Shown: positions 23,749 to 36,239 of the stretch, in pieces
Layout of the letters: each line of letters opens with the position of its first letter
Numbering within the stretch: the stretch's first letter is position 1
Assembly (NCBI GenBank): GCA_010093685.1
Contig: MU006217.1
Span: 768,911 to 832,910, forward strand
Direction of reading: 5' to 3'
DNA: 64,000 bases
Source of the DNA: Ophiobolus disseminans
Taxonomy: Eukaryota; Ascomycota; Dothideomycetes; Pleosporales; Phaeosphaeriaceae
The notes under the pieces: model-generated
The model's database searches: none
What the model saw: only the letters and a program-made list of their open reading frames with translations
Told to the model about the DNA's origin: nothing
Position numbers and translations under genes: made by a program

Positions 23749-24787
23749 ATGGATCAACCCAAACTGAAGACCACCATCGCCGTCCTCGGCTGCGGAGACG
23801 TCGGCGCAACTCTTGCCTACACCTTGATCCTCCAGTCCGTTTGCAGCGAAGTCATCCTCGTTGACCCCAAGAAAGAGCTACTAGAAGGTCAAGTCCGCGA
23901 CCTCAGCGATGCCACCTACCGCGGCGGTTCAGGCACGAAGATCCGCGCAGGCACGCACAAAGATGCCGGGCAGGCGGACATCGTGGTCATCACAGCCGGC
24001 GCGAAACAGAAACCTGGGGAATCGCGTCTTTCACTTCTTAGTCGGAACTTGCATATCCTGAGCTCCATCTTCACTTCCATGGCGCCGATATCACCCCACA
24101 CGATCCTGCTGCTCGTTGCGAACCCAGTCGATATCTTGACGTACTTTGCTCGCAAGCTATCTGGACTACCCGAGAGCCAGGTTCTGGGTACAGGAACGAG
24201 TCTGGATTCAGCGCGACTACGGGGAATACTCGCGCAGAAAGCTGAAGTGGCGCCGAATAGTATCGATGCATATGTGCTAGGTGAACATGGAGACAGTCAG
24301 TTTGTAAGTCTACCACCAACTACACTAAGACATATGGGACTGATAGGATTAGATCGCATGGTCCAGCGCCGCAATCGGCATCACACCCCTCCGCCTCGTC
24401 CTGCCCGACCAACTAACCCCCGACTTCAAAGCCTCCATCGCAGCCCACACGCGCGGCGCCGCGGGCGCCATTATTCGCGCCAAGGGCTGCACGTCCTACG
24501 GCATCGGAAACATCGCGGCTAGTATCTGCAAATACATTCTCTTCGACTCACGCTCCGTTCGGCCTTTATCGTTCTACCAGCCGGACCTGGATTGCTGTTT
24601 GTCCATGCCGGCTGTGGTTGGGCGACGCGGCATTATCAAGGCTATGCCTGTTGAGCTAGATGAGGATGAACGGGGCCAGTTGCTGGATTGTGCGAGGGGG
24701 TTGAGGGCGGTTATTGAGGGGGCGGAGGCGGAGTTGAGTGCGGATGTGAAGTTGGAGAAGGCGTTGGAGATGGATAAGGGGTCTTGA
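23749..24787 (+). CDS. L-lactate dehydrogenase
   Basis: Model: join(23749..24303, 24353..24787), 329 aa, normal length. The Rossmann motif is GCGDVGATLAYTLIL. The catalytic-loop sequence KQKPGESR carries Gln at the position that decides lactate over malate (Arg in malate dehydrogenases), and the Arg after GES binds the substrate carboxylate. NPVDILT and the catalytic His in GEHGDSQF (His180) are present. The enzyme interconverts pyruvate and L-lactate with NAD(H) in the cytosol. The intron falls directly after GEHGDSQF, and splicing gives QFIAWSSAAIG in frame. It could be a redox valve under low oxygen; that is inference. Confidence 0.93.
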
Positions 24788-25663
24788 AGGGGGTGGAGTT
24801 GAGTTATGGGCGAGGAACCGGAAACCTATACATGATAGTTTGTAACATGGCGTATCATCTTGCAGGCCGAGGGATGACAAAGCTCTCTCTCTCTCGCTCG
24901 ATCGATTCCATATTGTTAAACACCTCAGTCAATCTCAGATGCCATCATGCAAGGTGGGAAGAGATTCCGAGTGTAAGACTAACACCGTGCCGGGCGTAAC
25001 GCTCAAGATCTTGAGGCGAATTTATGCTGCTCATTGCACATCAGGGGATGTGAAATACTCTCCCCAGTACTCGCCGCTATCAAGCAGTAGTACATCAACG
25101 ACACCAACCCCGTCACATCCAACCAGCACCCACCCCACGCAAGACCCCAAAAACAACAAAGTGATGACAATCTTCTCGATCGTGTGGTCAATTAACTCTA
25201 ATCAATGTGCTCGTCGCGTCACCATCATCTCTCCTCCGCACCTCAACGCGTTCCGCATTCATAGCCAGCTCCTCGCCGCATCTGTAGTACCGCGCACAAC
25301 CGCCCGCCCGCGGCAAACTGTAGATGGTACAAATGGTCTCCAACACCAGCTCCAATGCAAAAAAACACGCACAGAATGCAAGCAAGCAGACAAAAGCCGC
25401 CAACAACAGCAGCAGTAACACAAGTAAAACATCCGCCCTTTCTTTTTGTTCAGAATAGTACATGGCCCCGAATCCCGACGTGGCGATTGATGATAAGATG
25501 CGAAGAATGTTTCAAACGCCGGTGTGTATGCAGCCCAGTTTCCGTCCTCCAAAGCAGGACCCCGTTCCGTTTGCTACCCTTTGCAAAATGTGTTGAAACG
25601 CAGAAGCAAGAAGACACATGGAGACTGTGGAGAGAGAGCGGATGTGTTGTGTGTGGTGGGGGC
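24788..25663. other. Convergent intergenic region (LDH / SET1)
   Basis: These 876 bp lie tail to tail. They contain a short CT run at about 24883-24896 and a CAA/CAG-rich stretch near 25405. The open frames here are short and low-complexity, and I see no gene. Confidence 0.55.
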
Positions 25664-28600
25664 TTAGTTGAGGAAACCCTTGCAGCCGATGGATCCGCAG
25701 AGACAAGGGATGCGATCGGTGGCGTCCATTTCGCGCTCGAACTTGTAGTCGTAGGTAAGCTCTTCGTCTGGACGTATGTTAGCGAGTGGTGCGGAATTCA
25801 GTAACGTGAGATGATGCTTACCTTGACCGATATCCCGCAAAGCGTAGATAACGATACGCTTAGTGTTGTCGACGCGGATAATCTTAGCTGTACAGTTTGG
25901 CGTACAGCTGTGGTTGATGAAGCGAGCGATGCCACCCATCTTCGTCGCGTCGATGACAGTATCCTCATCGATACGGAAGAGGTAACTGGAACCGACTCCT
26001 TGCTGGTCGTACTTGACCTCACGCAGATCGGCGACACGCTGCCGGACCTTCTCACCGACGTACTCGATGATCATGTCGTTGGCAGCAATGTTCTCTTGGG
26101 CGTAAAGTCCCCAGTTATGGATGGCAGACCTATCGAACTTGACGAGCTTCTTTCGCTTCTTAAGCTGGTTGAAGCGCAGAGCGTCACCTTCAGCACCAGT
26201 CAGGTTCTTGGAGATGTTAATGTCGTTTACCATACGACGATTGTTGGCACGGTTGGCGCGGGAGTTGGAAGTCGAAGCCTTGTTCGAACCAGTCGTGAAT
26301 TTGAAGCCCTCCACAGAGATGACAGCTCGTTCTGCTTGCTTGGCCTGGCGTTGACGCTCTTCCCGCTCCTCTTGAACCCGAATGCGATGCGGCAGGTATT
26401 TTGACTTCTCCGACTCGCGGATTTTCTTAACACCTTCTGTCCTGGCCGAGCCGGTAGGGTTGGGGATGTAGTATCCCTTGATCTTTGTCTCGGTGCGGGA
26501 AACGCCTTCTTCACCTGGTCGATTAAGGTGCTTGATCGACTTCTGCTTCCAGGCCCACGATTGCGCGTCTCCGATCTTCGCAGCATCAATCGACTGCAGA
26601 GCTGCCTTAAGGTGTAGCAAGTCCTCCTCGTCCTTTAGCATGTGTTGCCAGCCGTCAATGTCCATTACAACACTGAGGTCGTCTTCGACGGTCTTGCGAG
26701 GCACGGTCGAAGATACACCCCACATGACAGAGCCGCGGTCGTCCCCACGGTCGTCCTCTTCCGGTGTTTCCTCAGCGACTGATACTTCTGGAGCCAATTT
26801 CACGTCGTTGACTTCAGCAAGCCCCTCCTCTGGGATAGTAATCTCCACAGCTTCAGCCTTTGCGGCCTTCGCCTCCTCTTCAAGTTGTTTCTTCGTTTTC
26901 TTCTTTGGTTTGGCGGCGGTAGCCTGTTTCTTCTTGAGCGTTTTGAGGGTCTCGGGCAGTTCGGTGGTCTCGATGGGTTTGGACTCTTCATCGTCCTGGG
27001 TGATGATGACCTCAGGGTCAAGTTTGTCCACTGGGCTTGTTTCCACACCAAAGATTGCGTCCGCTTCCTGCTCAATCTTCCGCAATCTCCTGAAACCTTT
27101 GAGTGCTTTGTCTGCCTTCTTCCAGATTGGCGAAGAACGTGGCAGAATGGCGAGAACTTGTTCCAACTCCTTCTCTGCCATGTTTTCGGGGTCCTTGTGG
27201 ATGCAATGGGCGAGCAAACTCCTGGCGTGCGAATCGTCCATCATCTCATCGTCGCTATCCTCACCCCAACCAGCTTCGATGCGTCGCCGCTTGGCACGGT
27301 GAGCCCTAGATGACTCTTCCTCTTCCTCTTCAACATCAGTAGAGGGGGCTCGACTGATCGGTCGGCTTTCTTGCTCTTCGGTACCTCGCGTCAGGTTACT
27401 TCGGCTCTCGTCGTCAGACTCTTCAGGACCTTCGAACATCTCAATCATTTGGCGATGGAGGCCGCGCGCCACTCGCGGCTTTGGCGCCGATGCCTTCCTA
27501 CGCTCATCTGCAAAAGCGTTGACGATCCGAGGCGGTTTCTTTCCGGGGCGGTTCCGGTCATACGGACCAAGTGCCTTTCGGCCACGTCCAGCGAAGCCTC
27601 CACGCGATTTTGGTGTTGCACCTCCAAAAGGATCCAATCCAGGAACGAGGAGCGACGGTGGTCGAATCTCCTCACTCTTCTTCTGTGGATCCGGAATGTT
27701 CAGTCTGCGACGCTTGGCCACATGTCGTTCAGGCTGCATAAGTTCCAGTAAAGTGGGTGCAGCAATGCGAGTCTTGATGTCGCCAAGGATCTTCTCCTGG
27801 AGCTCTTGCTTTAGCTGCTCAAGAGCCGCCACCACAGGATCCATAGCCTCTGCCCGCTCGTTCTTCTCGATTTCCAAGTCTTCGGCTTCTTCTTGCTTTA
27901 TCCGGTCTTCGATGGCTTTGCGCTTGTTGTTCGCGATGACACGCTCCGGGCTTGGACTTCGCTCATAGTTCGGGTCACCATACTGCTGACATTCCATGTT
28001 CATAACATATGTGAACAGTGCCTGCATATGGCAATCACGAAAACATCGAACAGCTTCAATCTCGCCTGCTCTGTCAGAACTGAAGACGACATAGTAGCCT
28101 GTTTGATCGCATCGCACAGCTTCCCACGAAAAATTCTTCATGCGCTTCTTCAGATGCTCGATCGTCGTACTAAGGACTGGCACATACTGATGCGCAATGA
28201 AAAGATATGGTGTGCGTTTGAGGGTCGGTTTGATCGGCTCGCGCTCGATGAGATAGGACAATGCAGCTTTTCGCGTCATTGGCTCTCGGGGTATGGGGAT
28301 TGGCGGTCGCCCGCCCCGCCCTGAAGGACCCTTGGGCACATTTGCGGGTAGGTCAAAGTTCCCTGGAGTTACCGCAGCTGCAGCCTTTGCGGCCTTTGCT
28401 GCAAGCTTGGCCCGCAACCGGTCCTCCTCTTTTCGACTTTGCTGTACCGCCAGTTCGACAAGTTTCGCGCATCTTCTACCCTCGCGGTCTGTGTGAACTT
28501 TAATGTGTTGTTGGCCCAGGCGCTGATTTGAGCCTTCCCGCTCTGCTCGTTTCGCAGATGTAGACGCTTTGATCGCCACGACACCACGCGCAGGGGGGGT

Positions 28601-29329
28601 GTCGCGAAACTTGACGAGGCATATTCCTAGAGGACTGCCGTTGTCTGGATGGACCTCATTGCGTACACGCTCCACCTCGCCGTAAGTGGAGAAGAATCCA
28701 CGCAACTGCGAATCTGGCGTCAGAGGATCGAAGCCGGTAACAACCACTTGCGTGGCAGGTCCTGGACCGCACGAGATGCGGGAGTCGAATGAGTACGGTT
28801 TGGCAACATATGGAGCTATTCGCAATTTTGACTTGGCGTTGGGTTTCAGGATGTAGGTTCCGCTGGTGTAGCCAGCAAGAGCCAGGCGCGGGTCCGGTGG
28901 AGGAGATGGGTCGCCCTGTGACACAAGTCAAGTTAGCCTTTGCATCACAGGGCGACCACATTTATAGTTTCAAGTGTAACCTTCACATACCGTATCCACG
29001 ATTTTTTTGTATTGCGGCTGCCGATTGGTTCTCGCCTTTTTGTCAAGTTTCGAGTCGGTGGTGGGATCGTATATAAGGCGCTTGGCTAATACGCCGGCTG
29101 CGGGGAATACCGATATCCTCGTCTCGGGTGGTGTGTTGACGGGCGTGATGGTGTGGGTGACATTGTTTGGCGCGGTAGATCGCGCCGCGCGTGAGGAGGC
29201 AGTCGCGTGCATCGTCTCATAGGAGGTGTTGGCAGAGCGCGGACTAAGCAGCTTGCCGGGTGGTGATGAGTCTGAGCTGGTCAAAGGCGTGAGGGCGTGT
29301 AGAGATATTGGTTGACCAGGACGCGACAT
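25664..29329 (-). CDS. SET1: Histone H3-K4 methyltransferase Set1 (COMPASS catalytic subunit)
   Basis: Model: complement(join(25664..25767, 25822..28915, 28991..29329)), 1178 aa. In order: a disordered N-terminus, an RRM (about 165-250, with TQVVVTGFDPLTPDSQLR), a second Set1-type RNA-binding region containing RTPYLFIAHQYVP, a long charged linker, the n-SET segment (RFNQLKKRKKLVKF), the SET domain (HNWGLYAQE, FINHSCTPNC, EELTYDYKFE) and the post-SET cysteines CLCGSIGCKGFLN. The order is diagnostic of Set1, which methylates H3K4 at active promoters within COMPASS. Intron 1 is 75 bp. Intron 2 (25768-25821, 54 bp) is in frame and free of stops, with a CTAAC branch point; splicing it gives the invariant IGQDEELTYDY. 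Confidence 0.96.
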
Positions 29330-30873
29330 TGTGGTGGATGTGGAGAAAAGTGGAGGGAGCGACGTCGGTGTAGAGCTGGTCGAGTTGACGCAGTTCAGCA
29401 GCGTGTGCGAGCGCCGCGCATTGTTGGAGGTGAAGATGGATTATTGCTTGTCCTTGTTCTGCCCTTTTCACCTGCTGCCGGTGACGCTGGGACCGCCGGC
29501 CCTGACTGCGGACTGACGGACGAGCCCGCGCGCTGCGAACCTGCCCGTCGCAATCGATGGTCGTTGCTTATACCGCGTTCTCTCTGGGCGTATATTCGAT
29601 ATCACAGTTTCAGCGCAGAGGATAGGCCGTTAAGGCGCACCTGTATATTTGGTGTCTCTCGTTTCAACACAGTCGACCAGATCCCATCACCGTGTCGCTG
29701 GTGTCCGCTGGGCGACTGGCGGCAGGTGCGATAGGGTTGCCGGACTCGGCGCTGCTTTGAGCCAGGAACGGGGATGCGGACAACGCGCGACACACGCGGT
29801 GAAGACGTGTCCGGTGCCTGCGGCGTGTTCGGCGTGGCAGGGGAAGAAGATGCCGGGGAAGATGGGATGGGCAAGCAGGCACACGGTGTCGACACGCGCA
29901 GATAGGCCTGGTGGCAGGAGATGGCTGCTGTAGAGGAATGCAAGGTTCCAAGGTGAGGTCGACCGGATCGCTGTTGCCAAGCGTTTTAGTGAAAAGGGGA
30001 GGTGCGCAATCAAGCCCTCGCTCACCAGTCAACTCTCTTCCAGCCAGCACTCCTGACGCAACCACAAACATCCAACCTGAGCACTACGGTCGCGCAAACT
30101 CCAGAATCGCCTCCTAGATGGAATTATATGAATCCGAGCAGAGTTGCACGTTCGCGCATCGAATCCGGCCGTGAGGCACGGTTGCCAGCCCAAGCGTCAT
30201 CGAGATCGCCTCACACATCGCTTCGATACCACTACTTCTTGGGCACACACTGAAGGAGCCTCGAAGTATCCAATAGACAAACGCCTTGCGTCAAGCGACA
30301 CTCCGCGTTGATAGACAAGATCATATAGCGCAAGGTTAACTACTCACGTGAGGCCTAGGCACCTGGCGACAACATTCGGCTGCGCAACAGCATGAACCCA
30401 CCGCATATGCTGAACGGTCGGCCACGCATGTTTCGCTCATGATGCTCGAGGTCACAAAATGCGCTAGTATTATAAGGCCATATCTTGCACCAAGATGGGG
30501 GGGTTGCTTGTTCCACACATTCAGCCAAAGCACGTCTGCCGATGCCCTTTGAGCGTCAGTTACCGACTTGCGAAGCCGTACAATCATGATTGTTAGATTG
30601 ATTCATCGAGAGCGTACGAGGTCGCGGCGATACGCGCCTAGGGCAAATACGGACTTTAGATGTTGTACATCTTTTAGGGCACACGACGGTCATAAATTGA
30701 AATATGGCGGTGGTGGGGATTTGTTAGAATGCTGCGTCGGTTCCGTGGACTTCCGCGCATCTAAATGATCCAATACCGAATTCTACTACCCCAACCTTCA
30801 TTGCGGGAGCCCTCAGACATGCAATGCAGCCTGTCCCCAGTCTCCTTTTTGCCGTTCAATCCCAACGATCCTC
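29330..30873. other. Intergenic region upstream of SET1, downstream of RIB4
   Basis: This 1.5-kb stretch holds the SET1 promoter and the RIB4 3' end. Short overlapping open frames occur on both strands between 29312 and 30120, but none has a family motif or good gene structure. No repeat or RNA gene is recognised. Confidence 0.5.
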
Positions 30874-31622
30874 TCACTCCACATACGTCCCCTCATTCCA
30901 CCCCCTCTTTTTAACCCCCAACTCCACCGCCGCACTCCCCCAATCCAATCCATGATTATGCCCCTCCTTCCCACTTCCCCCAATCCCCGCCCTCATCAGC
31001 CCCTGCTCATCGCTCAACAGCGTCAACAATCCAAAGATAACCGGAATATTACCCTCGAGCTGCAACCGCATGAGCCCATGGCTCACCGCGTCCGCAATGT
31101 ATTCGAAGTGCATCGTCTCGCCCTTGATCAGCACGCCGATCGCGATAATGGCGTCGAATGGCGCTGTCGAGGTTGCAGGCTTGGAGAGGGAGAGAGAGGT
31201 TAGGTCGGATGTTGAGCCTAGGAGGTCGGCGGCGGCGCCGACGACGCCTGTGGAGGAGGATTGGACTTGGGATGCGGAGTAGAGTCTAAGACGATTAGTT
31301 TGGGCCTGTCGGACGGGTGTTTGGGTATCGTACTGCTTGACAGCATAGGGCAGTTCATAGCTTCCAGGCACGCTCTGAATAACGACGTTCTCATCCTTGA
31401 CGCCCGCGTCTTTCAGCGCTTTCTTCGTGCCGTCTAGTAGCGCATCGATGATCTTGGTGTTCCATCGCGCGTGCACGATGCCGATGCGCAGCGCCGAACC
31501 TATCGTTTTGTTAGTGAGAGCTTCACTGTGAGCTTACGGAGGGCGGGGTATATGAGTGCGCATTGGGAAGTGGACGAACCGTCGTATGACTTTGGTGCAC
31601 CTGGGCCTTTGAGTGTCGTCAT
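30874..31622 (-). CDS. RIB4: 6,7-dimethyl-8-ribityllumazine synthase (riboflavin biosynthesis)
   Basis: Model: complement(join(30874..31285, 31334..31499, 31580..31622)), 206 aa. It starts MTTLKGPGAPKSYDG and contains HARWN, VPGSYELPYAV, GVLIKGETMHFEYIADAV with the catalytic-site His, and IPVIFGLLT. It condenses 5-amino-6-ribitylaminouracil with dihydroxybutanone phosphate, the step before riboflavin, and is cytosolic. A low-complexity insertion (SSSTGVVGAAADLLG and on) lies before the AIIAIGVLIKG strand. Intron 2 (31286-31333, 48 bp) is in frame without a stop, so it can be missed; splicing gives AVKQLYSASQ instead of a 16-residue insertion. Glu in KGETMHFEY replaces the more usual small residue. 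Confidence 0.93.
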
Positions 31623-32055
31623 TATCGGCTATGGTCTTTGTGTACTCGGGATGGGTGGAGGAGGTACTGCGGAGTGAATGGCGTGGTTGCTTGGGCGGCT
31701 GGAGAATGCAGGAACAGCTCCAAACAGTTGCTGCCCCGCATTCTGGTTGCGACAGGGGTTGAAATAGCGTCATCGCACAGGGACACCAAGATCTGAAACA
31801 CCAACGGTTGATCACCATCTCCACACACGGCATCAACAATGATCAAATCTGGCTGGATAGACTGAAGAGTAAGAAATTTTTGTTCCGGCTCATATCTGTC
31901 CTGCATCTAGCTATTACATGATGTCGTCTTCTACATGTGAAGTCCATAAGCTGCCACCCTGACAGCTTTGATCATAACACCATCCAATTGGTACCCATAC
32001 ATTTCATTTCCAGCCTTTATATGACGCCAATGCCAAACCCATCTACCTCCAACGC
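31623..32055. other. Intergenic region, RIB4 upstream / GFA1 downstream
   Basis: These 433 bp contain the RIB4 promoter and the GFA1 3' untranslated region. No gene is seen. Confidence 0.55.
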
Positions 32056-34395
32056 TTACTCTACGGTGACCGACTTGGCCAAGTTACGGGGCATGTCAAC
32101 GTTGACGCCCTCAGCAACCGCCATCCAGTAGGACATGAGCTGCAGAGGAATAACGTTGATGAGACCCTGCAAGCAGTCGACGTTGCTGGGCACCTCGATC
32201 TTATCGGTCTTGTCGGCTGGGAACTCTGGGTCGTCCTCGTTGCAGATGATGATGGGTCGTCCGCTGCGGGCAATGACCTGCTGGTATGCGTTGAGCGACT
32301 TGGCGAAGATGTCGTCGCGGGTAAGGATCATGACAATGGGGAGGTTCTCGTCGACAAGAGCAAGCACACCGTGCTTGAGCTCACCAGACATGACAGCCTC
32401 GCAGTGGAGGTAGGAGATTTCCTTGATCTTGAGCGCACCCTCGAGGGCGGTGGCATGCTGGGAGCCACGACCGAGGAGAAGGAGCGACTTCTGGTCCTTG
32501 AACCTCTCGCAGAGCTTCTTGATGGGCTGGTCGAGCTTAAGCACCTCCTTGAACTGCTCTGGGATCTTGGTGAGACCAATCATGATCTCCTCGCGCCTCT
32601 TCGTCTTAGATGCACGGTCCTCACTGAGCGAAAGTGCAAACATGACCATGCACACGAATTGCGATGTGTAAGCCTTGGTGGAGGCGACACCGATTTCGGG
32701 GCCGGCATTGATGTGGACACCGCAGTGGGTGAGGAGGGAGATGGAGGAACCGACAGAGTTGACGATACCAACGGTGAGGGCACCACGCTCCAAGCAGTAG
32801 CGGAGAGCCATGAGCGAATCTGCGGTTTCTCCGGACTGGGAGACGAAAACGCAGGTGTCGTCACGGAAAACAGGGGCCTGACGATCCAAGAAATCGGAGG
32901 CCAGCTCGACGGCAATGGGGATCTCGGTCAACTCCTCGAAGATACCGCGGACGGCCATGCAGGAGTGGTAAGATGTACCACAAGCGATGAAGATGATCCT
33001 TCGGCATCGCCTGATGGTAGCAAGGTATTGCCGCAGACCACCGAGAGTGACGGTCTTGTTGACGGCATCGAGACGACCACGCATGGCGTTGACAACCGAC
33101 TCGGGCTGCTCGAAGATCTCCTTTTGCATGAAGTGGTCGAACTTGCCCTTCATGATCTCCTGGAGCTGGATCTCGAGGGTCTGGATGGTACGGACGTTGC
33201 TAACTGATCCGTCATCCTTGGTCATGCGGTGGATGTTCAGCGAGCCCTCGTGGATGTGCGCAATGTCGTCGTCCTCCAGGTACAGGACCTTCTTGGTGTG
33301 CTCGACGATGGACGATGGGTCGGAGGAGAGGAAGAACTCGGTGGGCATTGGGGCACCATCGTCGGAGAGGAAAGCGCGAGATTGCGAGCGGTGGAGAAGT
33401 GACTTGTCGGGGGGCGCGAGCAGGGTGTTACCTTTCTTCAGCGCAACGTTGTGGGACGCGCTCTCGGCGGGGAGAGCAGCACCCTCGTCGTTGTACTCGA
33501 CATCGACAAAGTCGACCTTCATCTTCTTCTGTGTTCGCACACCGATGACAAGGGGCGAACCCTTGCGGGCTGCGACGACCTCATGGGGGAAGTGGATGGA
33601 CTTGATCAGGAGACCAAATGCGCCCTGCAGCTCCTTGATGACAGCCTTGACCAGCGAGGGGAAGCTGAGGTCGGTGTGCTCGGTGTAGATGTACTTTGCG
33701 AGCTTGGCAATGGCCTCGGTGTCGGTCTCAGTCTCGAACTTGTAGCCCTTGCTCTCGAGCAGAACCTTCAGCTCCTTGTAGTTTGTGATGATACCGTTGT
33801 GGACGACGGCGAATTCCCAGTTGGGGTCGGACCTGTTGAGAGACGCGTCAGCCCCATGCACGAAATTGGAGGGTAATTTGGGTCAGAGGCGGGGATCGGC
33901 GTGTTGCACCACGGGGGCAAGCCACGTACCTGTGGGGATGGCAATTGACGCGCGATGGCGGGCCGTGGGTCGCCCATCGGGTGTGTGCGATACCGGCATG
34001 TGAGTCGAAAACCTTCTCGAGATCGAAGTCTTGCTCGTCAACGAGCTTCTTGAGGGAGGCAACCTTGCCAACCTCCTTCACGGCGTAGACCTCATTCTTC
34101 TTGTCTCCGTCGATCGCGAGACCGGCCGAGTCGTAACCACGGTACTCTAGACGTGAAAGGCCTGGCCGAGTGCTGTTAGCATTGTTTGCATCACCATCAC
34201 CCCACCACGGCGCCACGGCGCATGGAATTCAAAACACAGCAGTAACGTACCATTGATGAGTGTGTTGAGAATGTACTTTCTATCCTTCTCGACCAGGTAG
34301 TTGATGTAGCCAAAGATACCGCTACAAGCACGCCGTCAGCCTGTCCGGTACCGTTCCACAGCTCTGGATTGAGGGGCGGGGCAGACTTACCACAT
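32056..34395 (-). CDS. GFA1: Glutamine-fructose-6-phosphate aminotransferase
   Basis: Model: complement(join(32056..33832, 33930..34161, 34251..34321, 34391..34395)), 694 aa. The first exon is only 5 nt (ATGTG), and the codon of catalytic Cys2 is completed across the intron to give MCGIFGYIN. The N-terminal Ntn glutaminase domain (EYRGYDSAG, HTRWATHG, VVHNGIITNY) is followed by two SIS sugar-isomerase domains (ACGTSYHS, SQSGETADSL, LLGRGSQHATALEGALK) and the family C-terminus LAKSVTVE. The enzyme makes glucosamine-6-phosphate, the committed step toward chitin and N-glycans. Strong codon bias, which also creates long antisense open frames, suggests high expression. Confidence 0.96.
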
Positions 34396-36239
34396 GGCGA
34401 GCTAACGAGAGGAATGTGTGGGACGTATGAAAGAGCGATGGTAGGGAGTATACGTTCAATTGAGCGTGGGAAAAGTGTATGGGTGAATGAAGAGTGTGAG
34501 ACGATGGGAGAGGAGCAAAAAGGCGGTGTTGGTGTCGAGCTTTATATCTTGGGATCCCCACTTCTTCTCAGCTAGCCCGCCTCTGCAGGCCTCTCGCATG
34601 GGTGGTGGCTTGCTACCCCGTTTGAAACTAATCCACCACCCTTCAACAATTTCAATTCTCGTCCATGCTACTGTGACACCACATTACGCCGTGCCAAACT
34701 GCTCATCCATTCCCTTCTCCGCCATACCTCCACTCCCCTATTTCGTCATTGGCTGGGATGCCACCTGCGATCGGAGGCACGAGCTCCCCGGCCAATTGCG
34801 CGACGCCTCGTTCCTGATCGGCCGCTATCGTTTGCTCAGGGACCAGAGGCGCAGCGTCTTGAAATAGCAACGCTATGCCTTTTTTCTCCGTCTTGCTCGT
34901 GAACCACACCATTGAATTCTCTGTCATGAGGCTGCATGGTAGGTGACTAGCTCACAACGGCCGCCGCCGCCGCCTCGTGGAAGCCGAGTGTAGGTAGACT
35001 ATTGTTTTCCACGAGCAAGGATCGCTTACCAAAGGCGTTCTAATTCTGCCGCAAGCCAGCACTCAGTATCAGAAGCTACTACGTCAGCAGCGACATCTCA
35101 GGCCGAATACGGTCCCAGAGCAGGGATTCTTTCGCCTATCGTTATTCGGCTTCGGTTTCATGCTCTCTCCGCCTGACAGGGTTGCAATCAGCACCTCCAA
35201 AGGCTTTCGTCTTTGTCACTTTCTTTGTGCACTTTCCACGAATGATGAAGGTCATGTAGGTCACACGCCAATCGAGCATGTATTGATCCTTCGCCGCGGG
35301 TAGCTGCAAACGTGTGTACGTCTTTATCAGACGGTGAGACAACCTCGGACCTGACGCCCTGCATGCTCACCCATGGGGAACCTGAGCTCGCCAAATCCCA
35401 GCCTGATCCTACACGTTGAAGCTGTGTATGCCATGATAGGCCCTTCTCTGCAAGCCACTGTGATATGGATGTATTGTTCAGATCATCACAAACAGTCGTG
35501 CTTGCTCCTGTACGGTGAACAATATGCCCACTAATGCACGATGCAGTCTTTTACAGAAAAGCTTATCGATAGCGTTTGCCGCATCTACAGCCTACACGCG
35601 GAAGGCTTGCCGACACGCCCTTAGTTTACCCGAACGCTGTGTGTTGCAGCATGGTGGAAGAAACTGACCGCCATGAGGATAGCCAGCCAGTACATTTGTC
35701 GAACCCCACTACCGTATAGCGTGGCATTCAGCCGCATGTCCAGCTGTCAGCCCTGTGCTACATTGGGCATTTTTCACGTCCTACATGTTGAGTACAGCCG
35801 CAAGGTACGCGAACCTCAGGCCAAGAGCGAAATTCGCTTGCAAAAAAACCTGCGAATTATATTATTGGACTGAGTGATGATTCTCGCGACCTGCATGCAG
35901 AGCTGACTGCTGATGGCAAGGACAAGCCCAGCGGTAAAATGTAGCACTGCGTTACTTTTTCCCAACATCGTGGGACTGAGTTTGTATCACTACAGCAAAA
36001 AAATGATAGAGTTTTGCCGGTGAACATCATATGACTGCCGAATTACGAATACGATTCTGGTAGCTTTTATGCAGTTGTGCTGTTATGCAGGTGTACCTAC
36101 CCTTCTGCTCCGGTCTAATCTAACAATCTTACAGCGACCATCCCATGCCATGCTTCCCAATGCTATATCCAGAGACAGGAAACGATACGAAAATGCATAT
36201 CAATGAAATGCCGAATTGTACATGTGGAGCTTCTTACGC
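34396..36239. other. Long intergenic region upstream of GFA1
   Basis: At 1.84 kb this is the longest gene-free stretch in the window. The first 200 bp must hold the GFA1 promoter and a CT-rich leader. A short GCC run lies near 34960. From about 35,100 to 36,150 the sequence is more AT-rich with only short frames. I see no transposon ends, repeats or convincing RNA gene; a box-C-like GTGATGA near 35,873 lacks a proper partner. Confidence 0.5.

Noticed and set aside
26478..27302. 274-codon frame antisense to SET1
   Set aside because: Ser-rich shadow of the coding strand; SET1 is certain here.
32371..33207. 278-codon frame antisense to GFA1
   Set aside because: Leu/Asp/Gly-rich shadow caused by strong codon bias of GFA1.
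35870..35910. Box C-like GTGATGA followed by CTGA, resembling a C/D snoRNA
   Set aside because: No terminal stem and poor C'/D' arrangement.
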